Positions 13,425 through 28,289 of a stretch of 64,000 nucleotides of DNA are shown piece after piece. The number at the start of each line of letters is the position of its first letter. Within the stretch, counting starts at the first letter, position 1. Below the pieces are notes generated by a model. The model was not told the origin of the DNA, did not search any database, and saw only the letters and a list, made by a program, of their open reading frames with translations. This DNA comes from Ecdyonurus torrentis. Taxonomy: Eukaryota; Arthropoda; Insecta; Ephemeroptera; Heptageniidae. Position numbers and translations under genes: made by a program. The DNA lies in NCBI GenBank assembly GCA_949318235.1, contig OX439131.1, forward strand, positions 40,455,492-40,519,491. The letters are read 5' to 3'.

Positions 13425-13745
13425 TTAAGGGCCTATGCATTCAGGTTAAAGTCGACGCCATGTTGGATAACACAATAACATGGGTGGCATAGGACAAAAA
13501 ATCATTTTGCCAATTTGAAAAAACTATGCAATATTTTTGAGAGCATGGATGTTGTAAATATGTTGAATTAGTATCTCAAGTATGTGAGAAAAATAACAAT
13601 AACAAAAAAATTTAACCAATTTCCCAAAGAAAATTGGCTTAAGTTTGTCCTATGCTGAGCAATGTAATGCACTATTCCAGTATGGCCTCCAAGCGCAATA
13701 AATATGACGTCATCCGCATACACCCTATAGATTAGAATGCCTATC
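13425..13745. repeat. Possible decayed inverted-repeat element
   Basis: GGCATAGGACAAA near 13486 and TTTGTCCTATGCT near 13646 are inverted. The segment is GC-richer than its neighbours and includes ATGACGTCAT. No target duplication or second copy was seen. Confidence 0.25.
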
Positions 13746-16207
13746 AACATATCGATACTTTATTACTAACGTGTGATTCAAATGAAAATAAAATAGACAA
13801 AGAAAACATAGTTTCATTTTTATTATTGTTTACTGGAAACTAGTTTTTTTTCTTCTGAATGATATATATATATTTTCAAATTTATATAATGTTCTGTTCT
13901 AATTTAAAAATATTACAGATCCCAAGGGGATTTATAGTAATTATAATATGTACTTTTAATTTCGAAATAAACATCAGATTTCTCTACTTACAAGTTAGTA
14001 ATGGAAACCCTTTAGCAAAATTTAAATTGCCTGTGTTAATGTACTGTGTGTATCACCAATGTGTTGGACAAGTAAAATGGCATGTTTTTGGTTAACAATA
14101 AACTAGACTAAAATTAAAAGAATATTTTATACTAATACTATGCAATAATTGTCCAAGAATACTACTTGCCTTTTAATATTCAAGTAAATAGACAACCCAT
14201 TAAAAACAAAAACGTTTTTACCAGACTATAAATTCAATTCAATTTTGTGTAATTTATCAGCTTTATTAGATTAAAATAGAAGTTCTTCCTAATTTAATAA
14301 ATTTCAAATCGGAAAGCCACAGATTTGATTTATTATGAACATAAAACCAACGTAATACAGTAAATCTAATAATATTTTATCGATTCAATAAGATAGGAAA
14401 ATTTTTAATATTTTAGTAATCAATAATGTAATTTTTTTCCTGTTACTATTGTGCCAAGAAATAAATTTATATTAAATAGAAAGCTGAATAATGTTTAAAT
14501 ATTATTTTAAGTTGTCATTTTATATTATTAATTATTGTAAATTAAAGGAGGAAATTTATCATTTTTTCCTTAATAAGAGAAAAATAATTGTTTTGCATAT
14601 TCAGGTCATGAAAAGGATTAATTATTAAAATAATAAATTAAAAGTTTAGCAACAGCAACAAGTAATGCAAAAAGACACTCATATTGATGTTAGTTTTTAT
14701 ACTTATAAAATTGTTTAACAAGAAAGCATAAAAATATTATAATTTTATATTACAGTAAAAGAAAGTGACTACAGTAAAAAACCTTAAGTTATGCCATTAT
14801 TGAGTAATAAATCAATAAAGTAGAAATACTTTTTATAAAATATTATATTAGGGGGGGGGGGCGTGCAAGTAGGAAGGGAGGATTACCTCACATTTTAATC
14901 ATGAATACTTTTACTGTTTTACTTCTTTGTTTAACGTAATGTGACGTCATTTTAAAGCTAGACTTAAATTTTTGTTTATATGTACTTATTTTGTTGTGAC
15001 TGAAATTTTTATTAAAAACATTTGCAACAAAAGCTACCTTTACAACAATAAAGGAAATTTGTCTTACTTGCTTTAAAAGTTACTGTACACTAGTTTTTCT
15101 GCTTGCATTTTAAAACATTTAAATTAAAATTATAAAAAAAATATCCTTTGAGATGACATTAGAACTGTTAAAAAAATGTTATAAAATTTTAAATTGTCAT
15201 ACTGATATATATTTTAAATGCAAGGTCAGAATATAGTTACATAATTTTTAACAAAACTTTATGAAGTTGTGCAAACTGCAGTTTTAAATAAAGTTTGATA
15301 AAAAAAAAGGAAACATAAGTTACAACCACAATTATAATATAAAAATACTCAGTATGGATGATAAATTGTAAAATATTTGGAATACATCCAAATTTTTTTT
15401 AAACATTTACGAGTGGATATTGAGACAGCGAGTAGTGTTATCTTTGGCAAACATTAAATAAAATTGATAAAAAATATTATAAATAAAGGAAAATTATTTT
15501 TTATATCCTATACAATAGTTACTATAAAAACAACACCCATGAACTGTTTTCAGGTATGACAAAAAAAAAAATATAATTTTGTAACTGTTATATATATTGC
15601 TAATTTCCTTTTTAATATTATTATTTTTTTTTTTAGCATTTTTAGCACTTATTTTCATCTTCATTAACCGGTAAATTAAAATATATTTCATTCTTGAAAT
15701 AAAAAAAAATCTAATGCTGAACAAATGTTTGATAAAAAACAAACAAACTATAGGATTTTCTTTACAAAAATATAAATGAATCATTTTTTTATTCGTTAAT
15801 TAAAAGTTGAAATGTTAAATAAAGTACACCTACATAATGTGACGTCATACATGTCTAAATTTCCCTTTTGGCCAGGGTCTAGTATTGCAAAGCTCTATCT
15901 CTCAGAATGTTTATAACAAAATTCAATGTAGTTGGGATGCTTAGAGCGCGGGAAAAGATCGATTGAGACTTTTGTGCACCAGACAGCGAGACTAGAGACA
16001 TCTAGTTTGTAAATATTAAAATGTTAGTTACAACTTTTGTTGCTAAAGGTGTATGGAATAAAAGTAAACAAATAAATAATTTAATATTTTATCAAAGTTC
16101 ACAATAATATTGAAATACGTAACATAATATTGTGATTTCATTAAAAACGTAGACATAAAACGTAAACATATTTGAATATAACACATTAAAAAAACAAAAC
16201 ATATATA

Positions 16208-16448
16208 GTATCCTAATATACCTAAATATCAATGTTAATTTGACCGAAGTCATTGATTTCTAATTTGTTTTCCATTTACAAAATGTCACATGCAGATTTA
16301 TGACGTCACAGCTCACCTGATCCACGCGCATAGTAACAAACGAGCTGTGATGTCATAAACCTGCTGCTGACATTTTGTGAATGTAAAATAAATTAGAAAT
16401 CAATGACTTCGGCCAAATCAAGGTTAATATTTAGATATGTTAGGATAC
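16208..16448. mobile_element. TA-flanked palindromic MITE (mariner-like)
   Basis: The element starts GTATCCTAA and ends TTAGGATAC, with TA on both sides (16206-16207, 16449-16450). The terminal repeats extend about 80 bp, including GAAGTCATTGATTTCTAATT and ACAAAATGTCA. The core has a TGACGTCAC motif. TA duplication is the mark of Tc1/mariner-type insertion. Confidence 0.7.
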
Positions 16449-17879
16449 TAGACATGTTTATTGTTCAAGGTGTTCTATGCCTTTAATTAATTAATTTTCA
16501 AGTTAGATAAATATTACATATCATATATCTTAGTAATGACAAATTATCTGATAATTCCAATAAAATAGCAATTAGTCAGACTGATATTAATGTAATATAA
16601 TTAATTTCATTTATGAAGGCCATAAGTTTAGACAAGTCAATTTATTGTTGTTATTTTCTTTAACTTTTTTAAATTGGATAGAAGGTTTTCATAATTAACT
16701 GTCAGCTATCATTATTGTGAAGTCTAAGACTCTAGGGATTGGCTAAAAGGAATTTTTAGTCTTGAGAAATTTCAATTAAAATTTACTTTCTGGTATGTTT
16801 GGAGAATACAAACTTAACATTTATCTAAATATGCCTTTAATAAATAATTAAATGTTACATTATATTGTATTATTATTACATTACAATATTTATAATTTCA
16901 TTTATTTATATGTCACGTACTTTTTTTTTAAATTTACAAAACAAAGATTAATTTTATACAACCTAACTGCATCTGTTTTATAATAAATTGATTTTAATCT
17001 TACTAAATATCCAAGAGTAAATAAATATAATGATTTTTTACTTCAGCATGTGGCAAAAAATACATCGTATAGGAAAACAAATGATTTGCACTGAAATACT
17101 ATACACGTAAAGAGCATTTCTATAAAATTATTTGAACATTAACTTGTCACAATTGAAAGTGTCAGTCTGTTTTTCTCTGGAGACAAAATGTTTTTTTCTA
17201 AATGAAAGTTGAAATGTTTAAACACTTTTTTTTATGTACATGTATTTAATTGTGAAATAAATTCACTTAATATATAGCGTTATATAAAGAGTACACTCAT
17301 GACTTTCTGTTGTAGAAAGCTAGTCAATATATTAACGACAAATAAGTTACTGAAGTATACTTTATTTTCTCTAAAAAGTGTGTGAAATAAAAACTAAGTT
17401 TAAAGTGTCTACCACCTCTTCAAGTTTTTCCATAACTTTATAACATTAAATTACAAAAACGGTAACTTTTGTAATGTTATCAGTATTTCAATCGATTTTA
17501 ACTTTACATACGCTATATAAAAGTATAATATGGTTATATATTTATAAAAATATCTTAATTACTATTTATAATTAAAATTATCATTTTATAAAATAATGTC
17601 ATGCTATAGTAAAAAAATTATAACAATAGATTAATATTAATTAATTGCAAATATAGGAAAAAATTGTTTGAGAATATAAAAACTTTTGTTTAAAACATTT
17701 CAAGCGTTAATATTTTTGTGAATGGAAAGAATAAAAGTGAGTATAATAGATTTGCACATAGCTGTAGTAGTATAAATAGTCACTAGTTCGTTTACTTTTC
17801 AACAACATTGACAAAAAGTAGTATAGATTTTTTTTTCATAATAATCATACAAACTGAAAATGTTAACAAGTTCTCTTAA

Positions 17880-18268
17880 AGGCCTTGTCAACTTACTTTT
17901 TTATCATTTAGAATACTAGATTGATAATTACCATACCTTATTATCTATGATATAGACACCACCACATTGATTTGGTATTTATTTTCGTTTTGACTATTAT
18001 ATCACGTATCTGACGTCACGATGTACTAATGGGGTCGTGATAGGGGTAAAGAACTTGACGGAGGAGCTTAAATTTATTACGTGACCAGAGCGGTGACTGT
18101 GATTGGCGGTGGTACATTGTGACGTCAAATACGTGATATAGCAGTCAAAATGAAAATAAATAAAAATAAATACAAAAGCAACGTGGTGGTGTCTATATCA
18201 TGGATAATACGGTATGGTAATTATCAATCTAGTATTCTAAATGATAAAAAGGTAAGTTGACAAGGGTT
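17880..18268. mobile_element. TTAA-flanked MITE, copy 1
   Basis: This 389-bp element has long inverted arms (GCCTTGTCAACTTACTTTTT... with TTAGAATACTAGATTGATAA). TTAA flanks both ends (17876-17879, 18269-18272). A copy at 40.3 kb has the same limits. The interior carries two copies of TGACGTCA and a GTGATTGGCGG block. TTAA target sites are typical of the piggyBac superfamily, but the ends do not start with CCC, so the assignment is open. Confidence 0.8.
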
Positions 18269-20689
18269 TTAAATATATAAATAAAAAAATTTTAATTTGT
18301 GTTTTTATTACCGCAACAACAATGACTGTGTTTGTAAGGTCAAATATATTTTACGTTTTATTATACTTTAATTTTCGTCCTTCCTTAAATCTAGATAGCA
18401 ATAATATAATGCATGCAATTATAATAAACAGAGCCATTTATTTACATAATATAATATTATAGCAAGTTATAATACTATATTTTCAATTGTATAACGTTTT
18501 AGACTAAATATTATATTCTAAAAGCTTGAATGTATGTTTATATTTTATGTTTATGCAATATATACAGATTTATAACTTCTTAAAACTTTTGTTTTAAATT
18601 TTTACTAACTAATTATAAAACAACTTTAAAATAAATAAGTAAACGTGTATTAAAATACACTGTTTTTGGTTTTATTATACGAATAAGGTTTTCTAAATAT
18701 TTACATATGTTAAAAAATTTGCTGCGAATACGAAAAAACTAAAACTAATACTATGAATTGGGGACAAAAGTTTGGTTTTGCTCTTTTGTGTGACTATCGT
18801 TAAATCTATCCTGATGTATAGGCAACCAGTGTGGTACATGTGCTTAACAAATTGCATATATTCACTTTTTGCAGGGGCTAATCAAAAAGCACGGCTATAA
18901 CTCGGCTGCTATTATTTCTTATTAACTTTGAGATTTGCAAAAGCTATACGAAGCATAATAATAATTAAGTGTGCTGAAAATTACACTTTAAATTCATATA
19001 TCATAACAATTGATCATATTTAGAATTGATAAAAAAATAACCAAATAAATAAACGAACAAGCTTATACAAAAAAAAAAGGATGTATGTATTTAAAAACGT
19101 TACATGTTTTATTATAATTTTCTCATTTCTTTGATTAAATGGTATATTATACATGTATGCTTCATTACTTGGAAAAAATCAATGCTATTTACATAATATA
19201 CTGTATAAAAAAAAACTTTATGCTTTGTTTGTTAAATAATTTTAAAATGAATTGACTTGGCTAGATGGGATATCTATTCAAAGTAAATAAATAAAATTCT
19301 TATAAATAATTTAAAAAATGAAATAAATAAATAATGTAGTTAATTATTTAAGACAACGCAAATATAATTAGCTATCTTAAACAAAATCCAGTTTAATTAA
19401 ATCTTGTCAGATCCAAGTATTATTCTGTTGTAAGCTGAAAGTGATGGGAAAACTATTGTTTTAATCAAACATCTCGTACTGCTCTGAATCTATTGTTTTC
19501 TTAATTATAATTTTAAGTTGATTGGCTAATGCTGTTTTACAGACATTACGTTTCTAAAGTATAAGTACACATCTTCATGAATTAAATTTCATTAAAAAAA
19601 ACAATTTCGAGTATTTAATATTAAAAAGAAAAGCATGTCCAAATATTTTATTTTATTATGGAGCATTTATATACAATATTTATATAAAGTTTTAAATAAA
19701 TTTAAAACTTTTAAAATAAATTTATAATTGTGAACTTTATAGTATAACTTTAAAATTAAGCAATACAATATTGATTTATATGAAAACTTCTTTATTCCTT
19801 GTACATTTTTAAAAGGAAATATTTAAAACGATGCATTTTCTACAATTAACCAAAATTTATATTTATTTGTTTAATTTTTAAGTGCAAATCTTAAGTACAG
19901 TATATAAAAACGATAATTTTGTTAAATATTTAATAATCATATTAAAGTTATTGGGTTAGATGTAAAAGAGGGTCATACATTTTTCAGACCTAAAACTCAC
20001 CCTTGTAATTTCATTTTTTCAATATATATGAAAAAAGACTAATATTTATTTATTCAAAAACAATTAGTATTATTATTGTATATTATATACAATATTGTAT
20101 TGTATTATTATTATTATATTGTAATATTAAAACATAAATTATACATAAAAATATATTTTGTTTCTTAAAATATTTTTTATTTATGTGTTTTTGACGTCAT
20201 TGAATGAAAATCTTTTTAGTCTCTTGATAAAACAAAAGCGGATAAATTTTATTAATGGTATTAAAGGGAATAGTTTTGGAGATAATATTATTTATTATAT
20301 TATAAAGAATTAATTCCATTGTTATAGCTACAGGGACATAGCATAACTTCTATATCCAGCTTAAGTTGGATATAAGCTCAGTAATGCCAGCTTTTTCTTA
20401 ACTTAAGACGCAATAACTTTTAACGTACAGTCACCAACAAAATATAAAAATTATATGGGAATAAATATTCGTCTACCAAATAACTTAAACGTATTTTTTT
20501 TAATGAAATTCTTCATATATATTACTAACACATTCAGTAACTTTTAAAAGTTAATATTTTTTTAACGTTATGATATATCCAAAGGCTCTTATTTCAAGTG
20601 TATTAAGGAAAGTATAAAATGATAATTTTCACTGTCTGCAGTGAATATTGTAGTTTAATTTTATAGTTTTAACTATAAACACACACACA

Positions 20690-20878
20690 GCATTCGGGAG
20701 GTGCATGATTGCACCGAATAGCCTGCCTAGACGTTTCCATGGTTTTTATAGGCTGTCATGGAGAATGCCGGGCTGTGTATTTAGGCCGTGGTCGGCCCGT
20801 GTGTGTTGTTTCTATTGATTGGAAAGCCCTTACTTGTCTTAGACTGGGATTTATTAAAAAATAATAATAATAATTAGT
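20690..20878 (+). mobile_element. tRNA-derived SINE, copy 3 (5'-truncated, plus orientation)
   Basis: Sequence from GCATTCGGGAGGTGCAT to GACTGGGATT matches the reverse complement of copies 1 and 2, so this copy is inserted in the opposite orientation. The tRNA head is missing, and the 5' arm of the 3' hairpin is deleted. The element ends in an (AAT)n tail, as does the relic LINE at 62.9 kb. Confidence 0.75.
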
Positions 20879-22488
20879 ATAAAATCAAGATAATATATGA
20901 AAACGATATCCTTTAAATTATTGAATACCGCATGAGACATAACATAAAGACAGCAGTATTATAATAAGTTTAGTTAATGAGAGCTCCATAGAGACAGATA
21001 CAAACAAAGGTACAAGGTTACTGTATTTTTTTCTTTGTGTTCCCACTGTGTAAAGTAAAGTTAGTATTATTTCTCACTAGGGAAGTTAAGAGAAACGTGT
21101 GTAAGAGCTAAAGAGAAAAGAAATGACTGTAGTAGTACGTTATCGATCCTCGGACTAACAAGTCATGCCCTTTGTTGTTCATAACATATAAATCCACCTT
21201 TTTTTATAAGTAACAAAAAATGAGGAAAAAGTACCAAGCTTATAACCCACACCATGACATTAAGGCAGCTCATCAAAATTTATACCTGCGTGCAAAGAAT
21301 AAGAAAAATGAGAAGAAAAACAAACGAAAAATCGAAAAATCGAAAAAACGAAAACGAAAACAGAGGAGGTAAAATGTAAGCAAGTACATAGACACTTTGT
21401 GAGATATATTTAACGTTAAATAAATACACTAAAAAACAGTATATTTGCATGAAACTTCTATACAGTTAGTATACACATTAGAATCACGTTCCTACAAAAT
21501 CATAATTTTAAGTACTTAATTGAGAATATGAAAATATATAAATCTTTTTTTTTTTTTTTTTTTTTTTGAAATGCTAATATATTTTAATACATTGAAAGTT
21601 ATAATGTTTAAAAAATTATAGTGATGTTTTCCAATTTTCAAAACAAATGTTATGCATAAAGTATAATCATAAATATCTAAATCAACGATTCTACAGGTAC
21701 AATAGGACACGAACTATTTTTTAAAATTTCTCGTGTCATTTGTTCAATGTTAAAAGATAGGGAATTACGCCAAAAAAATTAACAATCGATATGAGCTTGT
21801 CCATCTATCTAGTATATCTATCTAGATGATATTATAGAAAGACTAAATATTTTTAATGAGTATTTTTATTACATATTCTGAAAGACTGCATCATCTTGAA
21901 TGACTAATGGGCGATTTTCTAGATAATTAATTTTTGATCACGATTTGACGTCACGGTTGGTAACTTTTACATGCACGAACATGCAAAAGTATCAGCCATG
22001 TAACCATAAAACGATTTTCAAAAACCAATTAAAAATACTTAATGAGCTAAATGATAAAATGATGAAAAATACATCAATCGATTCAGTACGATGCCTTTCT
22101 TTTAGAATATGCAATAAAAAAGTTTCGGTATTACTCATTCAAAAGTCTTTTATGAAAGGTGTATAAAAAGAAATAAACTGATCCACAGTTAGCCAGATTC
22201 TTCATTCTGTCACTACTTTAGTACATGGAACATAGAAACTTGTGTACTACAAAGCAAAAAATGTGTAACGTGTGTAAATAATGCCTAAAGTTTAAACTGC
22301 GGCTTTTGTTATTGTTCCTCTTGTAGTAAATAATATCCTTCGTACTTCCATTATGTTTAGAGCAAAAACAAAAACAGATTTACGTAGTAATTTTTTTTTC
22401 TATATAGTAACATTTGGGTAAACTTTTTATTTTGTTTTCATTCATTCAAAAATGTTAAAAAAGTATCTGACAAACAAAATATCTATTA

Positions 22489-22489
<1 letters not shown>

Positions 22490-22523
<34 letters not shown>

Positions 22524-22583
22524 TATGAAATTTTGATATTCTATAGTTTCATTTTTCTATTTGCTTGAACGCAAGTGTCATTT

Positions 22584-22648
<65 letters not shown>
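22490..22648. repeat. poly-T tract and (AG)n microsatellite
   Basis: A 33-base T run (22490-22522) and a 62-bp AG run (22586-22648) about 60 bp apart. Confidence 0.9.
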
Positions 22649-22651
<3 letters not shown>

Positions 22652-23873
22652 TGAAATTGTTAGATAAATCTGCCCTTAGGGATGACGTATAAATAAGAAG
22701 ATAGAACATGTTTGTTAAAACTTACTACTTTTTCTATAAAATAAAAAACGTTCTGTCAGCAACTGTGACCTAAATATATGAATCAACAGTAATCAAAGCT
22801 AGTATTCAAGTATTCTTTACTTACACAGACTTTAACAAAAAAATCTCTCTACATATAAATATTAATTGTTTGATTTTTGTGTATATAGGATAATTGTTTA
22901 TAGTATTTTTTTTAATTAAATATTTTTATCTGGCGCAATTAAATACGATACGATAACAAAAAATATACTGAATTAGTGTACTCTAATGATTAAAATATTT
23001 TCTTTCGACTCGTCGTTAAACTTTGTAGAATTGTAGAAATAAAATGATGTGTTTATACCTTGCGGGTAATATGAACATTATCATTAAACAATGGTTTTTA
23101 CTGTAAAATCTTAAATAAATGAGGACAAAGCTCGTTGGTATTCAGAATTTTTAATCTATTATTTTTTTTAACAGAAAAAGAGTTGAAAAAGTAATTTAAA
23201 ATAATTTAAAACTTTTCAACATTTTCATTGCGTGATAAATAACAAGTCTACTAAATGTACAGTTTTTTTTTCAACAGTTTCAATCATCTAATTGCCAAAT
23301 GTTTGTTTTAATAGTTTCACTCACTATTATTGTAAGTTAACTCTCTATAGTATATTGCTGTTTTAGATCACTTAGAGAATACTTTGAGTTTTTAATATTG
23401 TAGAAAAATCTTTATAAGTTTATTATATACACAACATTTTTTGTTTAAGTATTTTATTATTTAAGGTGTATGAGCACAATTGCAAAACAAAATTATGTAA
23501 TATATAAGCTAGCCTGTAAAGTTTAATAAAATCAGTTCAGTTCAAGCAACCCCTCCCCCCCTCCACAATATATTATAACACTAAATTGATAAATTTGCAA
23601 TACTTTTGTTCTGAAACAACAAAAATATTTTGGCAGAACTCCCGAATGTTTTCCTGCTTCTGCAGTATGGAATATGTTGCCAAAATATTTAGAATAACTC
23701 TATAGACTTTTCTGTGTTTTTTTTACTGGATCATCCCGCCCAATTGAGCGTCATTTCAAAAGCAGCTGATTTTACACAAATAAGTGGGGTTATTTATGTT
23801 TATTTAAAACATGTTTTTGTACTATATTAATTCTGTACTGGACATCATCAAAAATACTGAGGGTTGCTCTATC

Positions 23874-23904
<31 letters not shown>

Positions 23905-24743
23905 ACACGTATAAGTATAATATTTTAAGAGTAGCAAAAAAATCAATACAAAACTTCAAGCTCAAATGAATTTTTACATGTTTAAATATTTTTAATAATT
24001 GAGTAAGTAACTGAAATAAAATCAAGTTAAACGAGGTGTAACAGTTTAATGAATACGTGATGATCAGTATGTGCCTACAAAGTTGAATGAGTTCACGTAT
24101 AAAATATAAATAAATAAATCTTAGCCGTTAGGTGCAAATTTAACACGAGTGTATAAGTCTTTAAATATTTGCTTTATATTTACGTATTTTATTTTCGCTT
24201 TTTTTATGCCTCGCTTAATAAAATGTTTAACAAATTAATAGAAAAATAAAATGGAAGAAAATTTATTTAATTTACATGTACTGTATTTAATTTGTAAAAA
24301 AAAAATGTAAATTTAAAAATTAAGATAAGAATAAAAAAAAAAAGCAGAATTTTTTATAATAAAATTTGCATTTCATTTAAATAAAACCAACAAAGGAAAT
24401 AATAAATGTTTAATTTTTTTAGTTTTAATTTTTCTATATTATAATATATTTCTGAGGCTATATAATAACAGAGATATAACCTCGAAAAAAATATTTATTT
24501 TAAAATATTTATATATACGTATATCTTTAAAGTAAACTCTGAATAAAGCAGGTAAAAAAAATATATAAATAATAATATATTTTGTGTTTATGTTATATAT
24601 TCGTTGATTCTTTAGTATAATGTATTTGGCGAAGGTAGGGTCTGTTATGTGATGCATCATAGTTTTTTAAAAAATAGAGAACGCGTGAGGTAAAATTAGA
24701 GAATCCTGTCTCTCTCTCTCTCTCTGTGTCTCTCTCACCGCGT

Positions 24744-24800
24744 AATACGTAAGAGTTAGAGTTGAGAGAAGAGAGAAGATGCGCCAGAAAAACATGGTCA
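24744..24800 (-). CDS. Candidate short first exon, hydrophobic N-terminus
   Basis: On the minus strand an ATG at about 24800 opens a short frame, MFFWRIFSLLSTLTLTYYA, followed by GCG|GTGAGAGAG, a good donor in phase 0. The patch is GC-richer than its surroundings and borders a (CT)n tract. The peptide looks like a signal sequence, but it largely translates a pyrimidine tract. It may be chance; it is kept because the donor is in phase 0, as in the other possible start exons. Confidence 0.2.
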
Positions 24801-26339
24801 ACACCCACACCAATGACCGACCTTCATCTTTCAAATAAATTACGTAGATACAATACAAACATGATTCTGATTTACAAATAACGTAATTGATTTGTTTATT
24901 TTTTTTGTTTCATGATAAAAAGAAAATAAATCATTACTTAAGTGAATATTGTTTTACATATTCGTGTATCATATTTAGTTAAATAATCATTTTAATAATT
25001 TGTAACGTGCTTAAAACTTGACTCCCATACTGTATAATGTGATAAAGACTTTGTTTGATAATATGTATAACATGTTTCAGTAATTAAATTTTTATAGTAT
25101 CCATTTTACAATTACTTTTATTGTTAATTAAAGTTCATTATAATGATATGGTTTTTATATAGTCTGGTTATGGGAAAATTAAACTGTTTTGTCATTAATA
25201 AAAAAACCCAATAAATAAACATTTTTTATTTTGCATTATTTCCTTTTATATTAAAATAGATCATTATCTATTTAAAAAAAAATAGGGAAATGTTTGGAAT
25301 CAAAACAGTTACTGAATAATACACAATATAAATTCTCTTTAGAACTTTCGTTGTTATTATTATTATTCTTTGAAATAAGAATAAACAGATAACAAAATCT
25401 AAAAAGTAAAGTAAAAATTTAAAAGTAAACATTAAAAACTATATATAAATTCAGAAAAAAAAAGTAAATTATATTAAGTTAGGAAGAAAATTAAATATAA
25501 ATTAAGTGTATATTAATTATATAGTTATATTATTATATGAATATAAAATGAATGTTTAATTATCTTCATTTTTATTACACTTTTTTATACTCTTCAGTAA
25601 CTGCAATTAAAAATAATTTTTTAATTAAGTTTTAATGAACTCATATAATTGTCTGCTCTCAATGACGAGTACATTCACATAACTTTTACGTGAAAATAGA
25701 CAATCAATGTTATTTGAAACGTTATTTGTTACGTGAAAGTTACGCGTCATTGTGAACAGCCCATAACAAATTAAGATCACGTTTTTTTGTTTTATTATTC
25801 TTAGTCATAGTCTTTATCACAAAAAATATGATAATATGATGAAGATTGGTTTTTGAAGTTCATATTTGCTCAGAAATCTGAAATAGAATAAAATTTTATG
25901 CAAAACACGATACTAAAACAAAATATCAGAATCATCGTTATTATTTGTATATCATTAAAATTTATTACTGCTTCATCAAAAATAATAACTAACTAATTAA
26001 ATATTATAAGCTTGTTAAAACAAGCTGTTCATTTTATAGTTAATTATTTATTAGCTAAATTTGACATGTTTTAAAACACTAATTATTACTATAGTGTTAA
26101 TGATTGAACTTTAATAGGTCTAAGTTTGCCAATGCAGTATATTATTAAAATTGATGCAATAATTGCTTACCAACATATGCACCAAATTTAATTGTTATGT
26201 AGGTCATTTTTAGTGGACTAGTATTGTCTAATTTTATAGTGACTAATATTAAATATTATAAATTAAGTATTATATTATCTATTATTATAAAATATTAAAA
26301 TACGATGATATTATAGTGTTCCAGAGATATGTTAGTGAA

Positions 26340-26384
26340 AAAGTCTGCGGCATTATTTTTAAACTGAGCCTGGCTGGCCAAGTC

Positions 26385-26456
<72 letters not shown>

Positions 26457-26540
26457 ACGAGAGAGGCAAGGTGGGCGTTCGTTAAACCGCCACGTTGCCT
26501 TATACTTTGTACCCTCCTGGTACACTTGTCGTCTGCCAAA
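26340..26540. other. GC-rich patch split by a (GA)n tract
   Basis: A 70-bp (GA)n run (26387-26456) sits between GC-rich flanks (CTGAGCCTGGCTGGCCAAG and GGCAAGGTGGGCGTTCG). Long GA runs next to GC-rich DNA are often regulatory in insects (GAGA-factor sites). The open frames across it are translations of the GA repeat. No initiation or splice pattern is convincing. Confidence 0.35.
26387..26456. repeat. (GA)n microsatellite
   Basis: About 35 units between GC-rich flanks. Confidence 0.95.
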
Positions 26541-26819
26541 GTACGTACTTAAGTACTTTAAAAATGTGTCATATTTTACATCTTTACTTGTAGCTGTTTT
26601 AGTTACCTTATAGCAAAAAATATATAAGAAAATTGCATGGATGTCTTAATCGCATTTTATTATTATTTTGTTTAAAAAGCAGTACAGAAATACCTACTTG
26701 AAAATATGTTTTACAGTGTATCTGAATATTTAGCAGTTATGAAAATGTTAAATATAATTTATATTTCACATCAGAAGGTATAGATGTTGATATAATTTAC
26801 TGTATTGTGTTTAATTTTG

Positions 26820-26946
26820 TTGCGTATTGTAATGTTTTGTCTTTTTATTGTAATATTATGGGCTCAATTTATGTCCAAGGTTCATGTAATATGGCTGAAA
26901 TAGCCCTGTATGCGCCTTAATAAAAGATTATTATAATTATTATTAC
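26820..26946 (+). mobile_element. 3' end fragment, second copy of the same non-LTR type
   Basis: CCAAGGTTCATGTAAT, hairpin GGCTGAAATAGCC, TGCGCCTTAATAAAAGATT and an (ATT)n tail align with 5641-5712. GGCT/AGCC here versus GGTT/AGCC there keeps pairing through a G-U. Confidence 0.5.
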
Positions 26947-27868
26947 GTTTAAGTTGTACTTTAACTTGTTCTACTCTGTAAAGACAATGAACAAAGTAAA
27001 ATTTTATATCTTAATCTACATATTTAATGTTTATAGCTTGACATTTATTAATAGAAATAAATTTTTTGGCAATATAGTTAGTATTAACAAAAGAACATAT
27101 ACTAACTTTAAAGAAAACCAAATTTAGTCAAGATGTGAGTAAATATGTTTAAGAATGCAAAACTTTTTGTGTACTTTTGTTGGGGCAAACTAAAAATCTT
27201 GATTAAAGAACAAACTCCGCTTTCATCAAATATTAACTGTTTTTTTATATTTATTATTAAGAAAGACTATTAAGCTGACACCTAATTTAAAACTTTAGCA
27301 GCGCGTGCTTTGAAAATAAAAATAAAGATATCATAATTCTAAGAAGAGTGTTGATTATTTAAAAATACTACAAAGTTATATTATTATATTGTTTTTAGCT
27401 CACAAACTAACATATATTTAACCATCTTTTCCTCATTCGGATAATGTCTTTCAACGTTGAAAATGAATCTTTAGAATCATGACTAATATTGTAAAACATT
27501 AAAAAAAAAGAAGGTATTTAACTGAAGTTTTTATAGTATGTAATTTTTATTACGTTTTCTTCTAATTGATGTGATGTTTTTGTGTTAAAAAATAGCTAGT
27601 CGGTCATTCAGCTAACACGTGAGTTGAGTCATAAAAATCTTAATTACAATCATGTTTATAAAGTGAAAAAAAAAATTTAAAAAATAAAAAGTAAAAAGCA
27701 AAACCACTCTGCAGATTAAACAATTATATGAACATAGTATATAAATAGAAACACAAAAATTATATCATTAAAACAACAAGGGTCGCAACGTAAACATGTA
27801 AAATAAACAAATAATCTTTATCATTTTTTAAGCTACTACACAGTAAAAAAAGAAAAATGCACAAGCTT

Positions 27869-27874
<6 letters not shown>

Positions 27875-27902
<28 letters not shown>
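27875..27902. repeat. poly-T tract
   Basis: Homopolymer of about 27 T. Confidence 0.9.
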
Positions 27903-27907
<5 letters not shown>

Positions 27908-28289
27908 TGGGATTATTTTTTAGACACCAAATTTTATATCTATAACGTCATACTATATTTGATGTTCAGCAATACTCATAATGATAATTTAGTGAGATAT
28001 CAAATTATTAGAGCGAATAATACTGTATGTAATGTTGTTAACTCGCAATAATAGAATTAGTACAGCTTGATATTAGCTGAAATTAAGTTATACATCGCAA
28101 CATATTATACACATTAATAGTACATTATATCATTTTAAATTCTATGTATTATCCTATATTATTTTCAGCACATAAAATACTTACTATGACGGAAAACAAG
28201 GAAATAAATATACAAAAATTTAATCTAAAGTAATCATTAATCATATCATATTGAATATCTAAAATTAAAGTTAATTTTGAAATTAGTAC

